Source of the DNA: DASVUS01 sp036388675
Lineage (GTDB): Bacteria; Armatimonadota; Abditibacteriia; Abditibacteriales; Abditibacteriaceae
Length of the DNA: 64,000 nucleotides
NCBI GenBank assembly: GCA_036388675.1
Contig: DASVRI010000033.1
Span: 1 to 64,000 of the forward strand
Direction of reading: 5' to 3'
Below the pieces are notes generated by a model. It ran no database searches, had not been told where the DNA came from, and saw only the letters and a program-made list of their open reading frames with translations. The position numbers were made by a program, and so were the translations under genes. Shown here one piece after another: positions 1 through 5,910 of the stretch. How positions within the stretch are numbered: position 1 is the stretch's first letter; every line of letters starts with the position of its first letter.

Positions 1-118
1 AAAAAACGCAACCGAGAAAGAGTGTGCTCCTTTCCCACTTGCGCCTTTTGCGCCTTGTCGCGGCTACCTGGCTTGCAACGAGTACTCGAAAGAACGAGTC
101 GTCCGAACGAATACGTAT
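1..118. other. Intergenic stretch downstream of the cyclophilin gene
   Basis: I see no gene here. It lies 3' of the minus-strand cyclophilin gene. It holds one GAGTACTC palindrome at 80-87 (context CGAGTACTCG) and a pyrimidine-rich run (about 27-56) resembling the TTTGCGCC/CCTCTGCG-type short repeats seen near 10.02 and 28.05 kb. Confidence 0.6.
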
Positions 119-622
119 TCAGGCCTGATTTTCGACGATGGTGATGCGTGTAATGGTATCGCCCTGTTTGATGGAGTCGACCACTTCCTGACCTTCGCGC
201 ACCTGTCCGAAGACGGTGTGCTTGCCGTCGAGGTGCGGCTGCGGCGCGTGCGTGATAAAGAACTGGCTGCCGTTGGTGTTGGGACCGGCGTTGGCCATCG
301 ACAGCGAACCTTTGCGATGACGATGCGGAATGTTGCCCGGCCCGACTTCATCTTTGAACTTGTAGCCGGGGCCGCCGCGTCCGGTTCCCGTGGGGTCGCC
401 GCCTTGAATCATGAAGTTGGGAATGACGCGGTGAAACTTCGTCCCGTTGTAAAAGCCTTGCCCCGATAAAAACACAAAGTTGTTGACTGTGGTTGGCGCT
501 TCCTGCGCGAACAGGTCGCACACGATGCTGCCGCGCGAGGTTTCAATAACGGCACTGTAGCGCCGCGACGGATCGATCTCCATCATCGGCGGCGTTTCCC
601 AGTTCATCGTTGGATCTTGCAT
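119..622 (-). CDS. Cyclophilin-type peptidylprolyl isomerase
   Basis: 167 residues, the usual size of a single-domain bacterial cyclophilin. It catalyses cis-trans isomerisation of peptidyl-prolyl bonds during folding. The conserved core is visible: FHRVIPNFMIQGGDPTGTG (active-site Phe, Arg, Gln region), GSLSMANAGPNTNGSQFFIT and LDGKHTVFGQV. No signal peptide is evident at the N-terminus (MQDPTMNWETPP), so it is probably cytoplasmic. A second possible start is the Met at residue 6. It is divergent from cas6, with about 140 bp between the two start codons, so it is probably an independent host gene marking the edge of the CRISPR locus. Confidence 0.93.
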   Translation of the reverse strand: MQDPTMNWETPPMMEIDPSRRYSAVIETSRGSIVCDLFAQEAPTTVNNFVFLSGQGFYNGTKFHRVIPNFMIQGGDPTGTGRGGPGYKFKDEVGPGNIPHRHRKGSLSMANAGPNTNGSQFFITHAPQPHLDGKHTVFGQVREGQEVVDSIKQGDTITRITIVENQA

Positions 623-730
623 AGTGTTCCTCTACTCTCTTGATTTGGTGTGAGCTTACTGTAAAGCATGGCACGCGCACCGGCACAGCGTCAAGGCATT
701 GCAAACAATGCAACACTTTTTGTGAAATGA

Positions 731-759
731 GTGAAAGCCATGCAGAACCGTGCTACAAT
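731..759 (+). promoter_or_regulatory. Candidate cas6 promoter giving a (near-)leaderless start
   Basis: GTGAAA at 731-736 and TACAAT at 754-759 are separated by 17 bp, a good sigma-70-like pair. A transcription start about 7 nt downstream would fall at or next to the cas6 ATG at 766. No Shine-Dalgarno sequence is needed or visible other than GGAG at 760-763. This is inferred from consensus only. Confidence 0.5.
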
Positions 760-765
760 GGAGCC

Positions 766-1530
766 ATGCGAATCCGCGTGGCATTGCAACTGGCACGAGA
801 AACCGCCGTGCCGCTCAACCATCAACATTTCCTCACAGCAGTGGTCTATCGCTTCCTTGAGTACTCGGATGCCGATTACGCGCGCTTTTTGCACGGTGAA
901 GGTTACGCGCCGCAAGAGGGCGACCGGCGCCGCTTCAAGCTGTTTTGTTTTGCGCCGTTGCGCGCACGCCGTCGCCGCATTGCCGGTAATCGTTTGTGGC
1001 TTGGCCCCGGTGAAGCGGAATGGATCGTGTGCTCGCCCGTCGAAGCCTTTCTGACCAACTTCGCCACCGGATTGCTATCGGAAGGCAGCCTGCGTGTGGG
1101 CACCACAACGTTAACCGTTTCCAGCGTCGAAACTTTGCCTGCGCCGCAGTTGGAGGAATGCACACGCTTCAAATGCCTGTCGCCGATTGTGGCCGCCGTG
1201 CCGGGAAAGAATAGCGAGCGCACTTGGACGCGCTACCTGCGCCCCAAAGACCCCGATTTCAGCGAGCGCGTGCGCACCAACCTGCTGGGAAAATACAGCG
1301 CGCTGCACGGCCACCCGCCACAAGATGACAACTTCAAACTCGAATGGGACAACGAGTACTTAAACACCCATCGCGGCACCAAGCTGGTGACTTACAAAGA
1401 CATCAACATTGTGGGCGCCTTCGCGCCGTTCACGCTGGCGGGTTCAACAGAACTGATGCAACTGGCCTATGACGCCGGATTAGGAGAAAAGAACGCCGGT
1501 GGCTTCGGCTGTGTGGAGGTGGCGAAGTGA
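766..1530 (+). CDS. cas6: CRISPR endoribonuclease Cas6 (type I-B)
   Basis: 254 residues from the ATG at 766. I chose this start because the family's N-terminal strand (MRIRVALQL) begins there; the frame is open further upstream but the sequence is not Cas6-like. Cas6 cuts the pre-crRNA at each repeat to leave an 8-nt 5' handle (here ATTGAAAC in DNA letters). Two ferredoxin-like halves are expected. LNHQHFLTAVVYRFL near residue 17 matches the conserved N-terminal motif with candidate catalytic His, and the C-terminal Gly-rich loop GLGEKNAGGFGCVEV is diagnostic. It carries one GAGTACTC (859-866), unlike the cas8-cas7-cas5-cas3 genes that follow. Its stop codon directly abuts a CRISPR-repeat-like sequence. 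Confidence 0.92.
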   Translation: MRIRVALQLARETAVPLNHQHFLTAVVYRFLEYSDADYARFLHGEGYAPQEGDRRRFKLFCFAPLRARRRRIAGNRLWLGPGEAEWIVCSPVEAFLTNFATGLLSEGSLRVGTTTLTVSSVETLPAPQLEECTRFKCLSPIVAAVPGKNSERTWTRYLRPKDPDFSERVRTNLLGKYSALHGHPPQDDNFKLEWDNEYLNTHRGTKLVTYKDINIVGAFAPFTLAGSTELMQLAYDAGLGEKNAGGFGCVEVAK

Positions 1531-1560
1531 CTTCAAAGAGAACACTTTTGGAATTGAAAC
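1531..1560 (+). repeat. Degenerate CRISPR repeat directly after cas6 (CreA/CreR-like candidate)
   Basis: This 30-mer starts at the base after the cas6 stop codon and matches the array repeat at 23 of 30 positions. It keeps the first four bases CTTC, the internal GAAC, and the entire last 12 bases TGGAATTGAAAC. The part recognised and cut by Cas6, including the 8-nt handle ATTGAAAC, is therefore preserved, while the middle has decayed. A transcript running out of cas6 could be processed into a guide-like RNA beginning with the handle followed by AGGCATGGCATAATTATGAG (from 1561). Repeat-like elements in the cas6-cas8 gap of type I-B loci are known as CreA (antitoxin RNA of CreTA) or CreR/crlRNA (cas autorepressor guides). 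The assignment here is by position and sequence only. Confidence 0.8.
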
Positions 1561-1711
1561 AGGCATGGCATAATTATGAGTACTCCTGTAGCGGGCGAAC
1601 GTCGGCTTCACGCCTTGTATTCGGATTTCCCGAATCTAGCTCGCTAAGGAGTTTTATTTTCGGAGCAGGAAATGTTTCGACAGGCGTAATGAAATTGATA
1701 CCAGAGGCTAA
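1561..1711 (+). ncRNA. Spacer-like segment with mini-ORFs; possible CreT/guide RNA region
   Basis: No normal gene fits this gap. Immediately after the repeat-like element come a two-codon ORF (ATG GCA TAA, 1565-1573), a 23-codon ORF (1576-1647) containing tandem arginine codons CGT CGG, and a five-codon ORF (1672-1689). A 6-bp hairpin ATTCGG/CCGAAT (1619-1635) is followed by a T-rich stretch GTTTTATTTT. A GAGTACTC site lies at 1578-1585. Known CreT toxins are tiny RNAs with minimal ORFs that tie up a rare tRNA, so the layout is suggestive, but no toxin function can be read from sequence. Confidence 0.35.
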
Positions 1712-1906
1712 ATGATGAACGACACAACCACAGTTAACCCACCGGCGGATGATGCGGCGGCTCACGAGGCGTTAGTTGACCATTACATTGCCGAAATGAA
1801 ACAGCTTCAGGCACAAATGGCCGATGACCGCCAGGAGATACTGACACTGCAAACCGAAACCCGCGCGATTCTGGCCGATGTGATGACGATACTTAAAGCG
1901 GCTTGA
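1712..1906 (+). CDS. Small acidic coiled-coil protein between cas6 and cas8
   Basis: 64 residues, starting at ATG 1712 or 1715 after a weak CCAGAGG. The sequence has a Thr/Asn/Pro/Ala-rich N-terminus followed by one heptad-like helix (YIAEMKQLQAQMADDRQEIL) through to the end. I recognise no domain and no cas function. It is followed after 3 bp by a second coiled-coil gene, so the two are probably translated together and may form a hetero-oligomer. Its position inside the cas locus may be incidental. Confidence 0.6.
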   Translation: MMNDTTTVNPPADDAAAHEALVDHYIAEMKQLQAQMADDRQEILTLQTETRAILADVMTILKAA

Positions 1907-1909
1907 GCT

Positions 1910-2161
1910 ATGTGGCAAAAATTATCGGATTTAGCCAGATCGCTCCTTTTATTTGGCGAGACGTTGCAGCAAAACCGCGCCGACATCAAAGAACTTCAAC
2001 ACGAGGTGCGCCAAATCTCGACGGCGCTTCAACTGCTGGCCCGCGAGGTTCAACATATGCGTGAAGGCGAGAGACAGGAGCGAGAGAAGATGCTCCTCCA
2101 GTTGGAAAACCAGTTATTGAAGTTTGAGCGCCGCTTACCGCCCGGCAAAGACGACAGCTAA
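1910..2161 (+). CDS. Small coiled-coil protein, partner of the preceding gene
   Basis: 83 residues starting MWQKLSDLARSLLLF, a hydrophobic amphipathic opening, then a long charged helix with QQNRADIKELQHEVRQI and EREKMLLQLENQLLKFERRL. Small proteins of this style (QQNxADIKELxxEV then LENQLLxFERRLPP) occur as uncharacterised ORFs in several environmental phyla; this is recollection, not a search result. Function is unknown. With the preceding ORF it fills the cas6-cas8 gap beside the repeat-like element, so it could be a passenger or a regulator. Confidence 0.65.
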   Translation: MWQKLSDLARSLLLFGETLQQNRADIKELQHEVRQISTALQLLAREVQHMREGERQEREKMLLQLENQLLKFERRLPPGKDDS

Positions 2162-2486
2162 TTAGAGTTTAGTTATGCCCAAACAAGGCGGTGCAACCGC
2201 CATATCGAGCCTAGGCTGACTGGTAAAAAAGGGCTATCTGGGACAGTGATGTAACACCCATCCGTCCGACCTTCCTGGAACCCAGGGCTATTTTGAGGTA
2301 TCCCAAAGATGTAAATGTTCCTGCGGCTCGAATCTTCGCTCCGGCAGTAGTCGGGATGACGATACGATGTGTCCGAGCGTATGCTGCTTGTCAACAGCCT
2401 TCAGCCGGAATAGAGCCGCAGGTCACCACCTCCTCTTCTTCTCGACTCCGCCAGTCATCTTATTGCCTATCGGTTAGGAGGCTTCT
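2162..2486. other. Non-coding gap upstream of cas8
   Basis: No convincing gene. A perfect short hairpin GGCGGT-GCA-ACCGCC lies at 2187-2201, 26 bp after the coiled-coil stop, without a T-tract. The remainder has lower GC than the flanks. A strong ribosome-binding site TAGGAGG (2475-2481) sits just before the cas8 GTG. A cas8 promoter may lie here but I found no clear -35/-10 pair. Confidence 0.5.
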
Positions 2487-4205
2487 GTGGAACTGCGTTA
2501 TCAACTCACCTGCAATCCTTGGGCAGATAGAGGCCCAGTAGTGTTGGCCGATCTGCTGGAAGTGAACAGCGGCTTAGTGGAGCAGGTAGAAATTACTGCC
2601 GGTGAAATTGTCGTCCGATTTCATGATGCGGCAACCCAAGAGCAAATTGCGGCTGCATTGGCCGAAATAATCCGCTCTCGCGAGAACAATCTTTTCGTTC
2701 CCAACTCGCTGGCTCGCGTCTTGACAGCATTGGGGCGTGATGTGGCGCGTACTGATGAGTCAGGGCGCAGAGCAACAGACTTAACGGTTCCTATTCGCCC
2801 TGATGAACTCCCCCAGCTCAAGGAACGCAAGCTGAACAGTGTAAAAGCGGGCGAGAACAAGATTTACCGTCTAACCGCATCTTACCCCGGTATGCCTGCT
2901 GATTGGCGTGGCATTTACTCCAATGCAGACGAAGTAAGTGAGCAAGTGGTTGAAGAGATGGCAGGCACGCCAACTAACGGAGCAGGAAGTTGTGCCGTGA
3001 GTAGCACCATCACCAAACATCTCGCTCCATTGACGCAGAGTTTGCAACCTTTCGCCAACAAACACCATAACGCAGCAGTGCGTGGCTTTGGGGGTGGCAA
3101 CGGCTATTTTAAGGCGAGTGCTGCTTGGCGTTACGCGCTTGCATTATCGGCAACTGAATCGTATCACCCTTTCTTTGAAGTGCGCGACGAAGGCACAACC
3201 ATCCTGCTACCTCTTGTGGACGATTTGAGCTTTCTGCACCGCTTGCATCGTCATTTCCAAAGGACTGGTGTTCTCAACGATATTGCGCGGTTCAATCATC
3301 CTACATCTTCAACCAACATCCGAGAGCTTTACAAGAGTGATGATTACTCCGGTCTCGTTAGCCTGCTGCATTGCATCCGCAATCCCCTGACCACAACCGA
3401 TCTCTCAGGTGATATGTTGGACGAAACCGAGATGCCCCGCCTGACACGCTGGATAACGTGCCGGTTCAAGCGCGCCACCTACGTTAGTTTCGGCACCTTT
3501 CATGTGATCGAAGTAGATCATAGTCTTTTCGATTATGTCAAGCCTCTACCTTTTCAGCGTAAAGATAAAGAGGCGAGCGAATATACTGCCGTGACTCATG
3601 TTTTTAGTCGCATGAAGTGGCCTGACACAGGAGTCGCAGAACGCTTTTCTCACGCTCTGGTAAAAAGCAGCAGCCCGGCAATGAAGACGGTTCTCTGGGA
3701 GATGTATAAGGACAGCAATAGATTCGTGTTCTATAATCGGCAAGGCGAACCGGCTACGCTTGTTCTTTTCAACGACTTTATTAACCACTTTATGGAGGTG
3801 AACCACACGCACATGAATACGGAAATTCGAGATGCAGCCAAGGATATGGGCAAACTGACGGGTCGTGCCTTCCCGCGCGATTTGACCTTGTTATCACGCA
3901 TCTACAACATTCACAATGCAGAAGAGTTGCGTGACGCGATCAAGACCGTTCTCTTTCGCTTGGAGAAGTTGGGAGTGGATCAGGCGCGGCGTTCTAACGT
4001 TCCCAGGGATGAACGGCTCTGGCCCATCCGCAATAAGCCTTTTGAAGTTTTGCTGGAAGGCATTGATGACAGAAACTTCCGCGAGATCGCCGATGTTTTC
4101 TCCATCTTCGCGAGCCTCAACGCTTTCAATGCCAACGTCGGCGGCAAGTCTGAAGTCGCTTCAGACGGCTCCGGCGACGATTCAACTTCAGACGACAACC
4201 CATAG
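2487..4205 (+). CDS. cas8b: Type I-B CRISPR Cascade large subunit Cas8
   Basis: 572 residues from GTG 2487, chosen because TAGGAGG lies 5 bp upstream. By position (before the DevR-type cas7, cas5 and cas3) it is the large subunit that recognises the PAM and helps recruit Cas3. Large subunits diverge strongly and I see no catalytic motif. The opening ELRYQLTCNPWADRG and the C-terminal NKPFEVLLEGIDDRNFREIADV are the most family-like stretches. The tail (GDDSTSDDNP) is acidic and disordered. It has no GAGTACTC site and lower GC than host genes. The exact Cas8 subfamily is uncertain. Confidence 0.75.
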   Translation: MELRYQLTCNPWADRGPVVLADLLEVNSGLVEQVEITAGEIVVRFHDAATQEQIAAALAEIIRSRENNLFVPNSLARVLTALGRDVARTDESGRRATDLTVPIRPDELPQLKERKLNSVKAGENKIYRLTASYPGMPADWRGIYSNADEVSEQVVEEMAGTPTNGAGSCAVSSTITKHLAPLTQSLQPFANKHHNAAVRGFGGGNGYFKASAAWRYALALSATESYHPFFEVRDEGTTILLPLVDDLSFLHRLHRHFQRTGVLNDIARFNHPTSSTNIRELYKSDDYSGLVSLLHCIRNPLTTTDLSGDMLDETEMPRLTRWITCRFKRATYVSFGTFHVIEVDHSLFDYVKPLPFQRKDKEASEYTAVTHVFSRMKWPDTGVAERFSHALVKSSSPAMKTVLWEMYKDSNRFVFYNRQGEPATLVLFNDFINHFMEVNHTHMNTEIRDAAKDMGKLTGRAFPRDLTLLSRIYNIHNAEELRDAIKTVLFRLEKLGVDQARRSNVPRDERLWPIRNKPFEVLLEGIDDRNFREIADVFSIFASLNAFNANVGGKSEVASDGSGDDSTSDDNP

Positions 4206-4223
4206 TTTCGAGGAGATAAACTC

Positions 4224-5177
4224 GTGAGCAACATCAAAGCCATTAACATGGTATGGTTGAGCAAAGCCGATCTATGCAACATTAACAGTGGTGAGGGCGG
4301 CGGCGGCAATATCGTCGAACTCAAAACCTATGACGGCGGACGCAAACCTTATGCTTCCGGCCAATCTGTCCGACACGCGCTACGTGAAGCCATTCAGCGC
4401 GAGTATCCAGACGCTTTTAAGTCCACCCCAGAGTTCCCCAGCAGCGACATCGAAAACGATTGGCTTTCTGATCTTTTCGGCTATCTTGACCCTAAAGCGG
4501 GCGAAGGGTTCGACCGCCGTTGGTCACCCATCAAAGTGACACCGGCTCTTGGGCAAACCACTTCTGAAATCGTCACCGATCTGTTGCTCAGAATGAGCAT
4601 CAAGGATAAAGCCAGCGATGACCCGGATAAAGTCGCCACCAAAGATCAGCGGCTGGCCTATGTCCAACTTGCGGAAACCATTTTTCGCACCGGCATGAGC
4701 ATTGATGTCGCAAACGTGGGCCGCGTCGTCATTCCAGAAGTTGCCAAAGAAAGGAAGGGCGAGAAGGACATACAGGTTTTCAAAGGCTACGCCGAAAAGA
4801 AGCAGATTGGACCCGACAAGCGTCAAGAGCGTGTCGTTGCGGCCCTTGAAGCCGTGGGGCGTTTGTGTGATTTCGCCAAGCAAGCGCGCAATGCCATTTC
4901 GCTGTCGCCGGATGTTTTGCTTATCGCTTTGCTGCCTGTTTACTCGCAACGCGGTTTGCGCGCTTTGAGCCTCAATGATGAAGGAATACTTAACCTCGAA
5001 GAACTGTCCGCAATTGTGGAGGATTTGAGAAGTCTTAGCGGTCAGCTATTCTTTGGTTATACGCCGGGCGTGATCGCCAATGACGGTGAGTTCAAGGAAT
5101 GGCTGCAGAAAAGCGGGATTGAAAGTACTCATCCTATGGGCGCTATCAACAAAGCCGTGGCCTATTATCGCGGGTAA
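4224..5177 (+). CDS. cas7: Type I-B CRISPR backbone protein Cas7 (Cst2/DevR family)
   Basis: 317 residues from GTG 4224, with GAGGAG about 8 bp upstream. Cas7 polymerises along the crRNA spacer to form the Cascade backbone. The N-terminal strand MSNIKAINMVWLSKADLCNINSGEGGGGN and the YDGGRKPYASGQSVRHALR motif are typical of the DevR/Csa2-type RAMP fold. The region around SQRGLRALSLNDEGI and LFFGYTPGVI is also family-like. It lies 18 bp after cas8 and 10 bp before cas5 in a tight operon. No GAGTACTC site. Confidence 0.88.
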   Translation: MSNIKAINMVWLSKADLCNINSGEGGGGNIVELKTYDGGRKPYASGQSVRHALREAIQREYPDAFKSTPEFPSSDIENDWLSDLFGYLDPKAGEGFDRRWSPIKVTPALGQTTSEIVTDLLLRMSIKDKASDDPDKVATKDQRLAYVQLAETIFRTGMSIDVANVGRVVIPEVAKERKGEKDIQVFKGYAEKKQIGPDKRQERVVAALEAVGRLCDFAKQARNAISLSPDVLLIALLPVYSQRGLRALSLNDEGILNLEELSAIVEDLRSLSGQLFFGYTPGVIANDGEFKEWLQKSGIESTHPMGAINKAVAYYRG

Positions 5178-5187
5178 GGAGCCTACC

Positions 5188-5910
5188 GTGTCAAGCGTCT
5201 TACGCGCCAGGCTGGAAGTGCCGTTCTGGTGTTCGTTCCGTGACCCAACGGGCGTCAACGTCCACACCACATTTAGATTACCGCCACTGACAACGCTGTA
5301 TGGTCTGGTTGCCAATGCGATGGGCTTGTCTCAAGACGATTACAGCTTGCGGCCCCGGCTGCGCTTTGCAGTAGGGATCGAAGAAAAGGGAGATCTGGTC
5401 GAGACTTACAGCAAAATTATGAAAGTGCGGGAAGCAAAAACCCCGGAAGAGAAGGCGAAGCCGGGAAATTTCTACATCAGCACGTCCGTGATTAAACAGA
5501 AGTTGATTCGCCCGACCTTTCAGTTTTACATGCTGAGTAGTCCAAGTGTTCTGGAAAAAATCAACACGGCTCTTCGTGAACCGGCCCGTCCACTTTATCT
5601 CGGTGAGTCCGATGATGTGGTTGATGTTATAGACCCGCAGATTGTTACTGCTTCCACGGTGGAGAGTAATCGTTTTAACTGCGCGGTTCCCGGCATCCAT
5701 GCTCCGCATGATGCTGGACAATCGGCTGCTGTGGTCAACTTGCCTTATCACTTCGTGCGTCGCGGGCGCAGCGATTGGCAATTACTACGTCGCCTTTATA
5801 CATATCAACTCAATTCTGCACCGCTATTATTGGACGGAAATCAAGCGGCATTTGATGTTGAAGGAAAGCACATCGTTTTTGAACCACCCATCGAGGAGGC
5901 GGATGCGTGA
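5188..5910 (+). CDS. cas5: Type I-B CRISPR-associated protein Cas5
   Basis: 240 residues from GTG 5188, preceded by TAAGGAG; the frame is open further upstream, but Cas5 homology begins at VSSVLRARLEVPFWCSFRD. Cas5 caps the crRNA 5' handle in Cascade. The typical N-terminal motif is present: FWCSFRDPTGVNVHTTFRLPPLTTLYGL (RAMP strand, then the PPPSTLxGL-like segment, here PPLTTLYGL). The C-terminus overlaps cas3 by 4 bp (GTGA), implying translational coupling. No GAGTACTC site. Confidence 0.87.
   Translation: MSSVLRARLEVPFWCSFRDPTGVNVHTTFRLPPLTTLYGLVANAMGLSQDDYSLRPRLRFAVGIEEKGDLVETYSKIMKVREAKTPEEKAKPGNFYISTSVIKQKLIRPTFQFYMLSSPSVLEKINTALREPARPLYLGESDDVVDVIDPQIVTASTVESNRFNCAVPGIHAPHDAGQSAAVVNLPYHFVRRGRSDWQLLRRLYTYQLNSAPLLLDGNQAAFDVEGKHIVFEPPIEEADA

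Noticed and set aside
1672..1701. A second repeat-like end (TGAAATTGATAC) 111 bp after the first
   Set aside because: Only the last 12 bases resemble the CRISPR repeat (10 of 12) and the spacing is wrong; too weak to call.
2293..2541. An 82-codon frame before cas8
   Set aside because: It overlaps the cas8 start, and the cas8 start has the strong ribosome-binding site; translation has no features.
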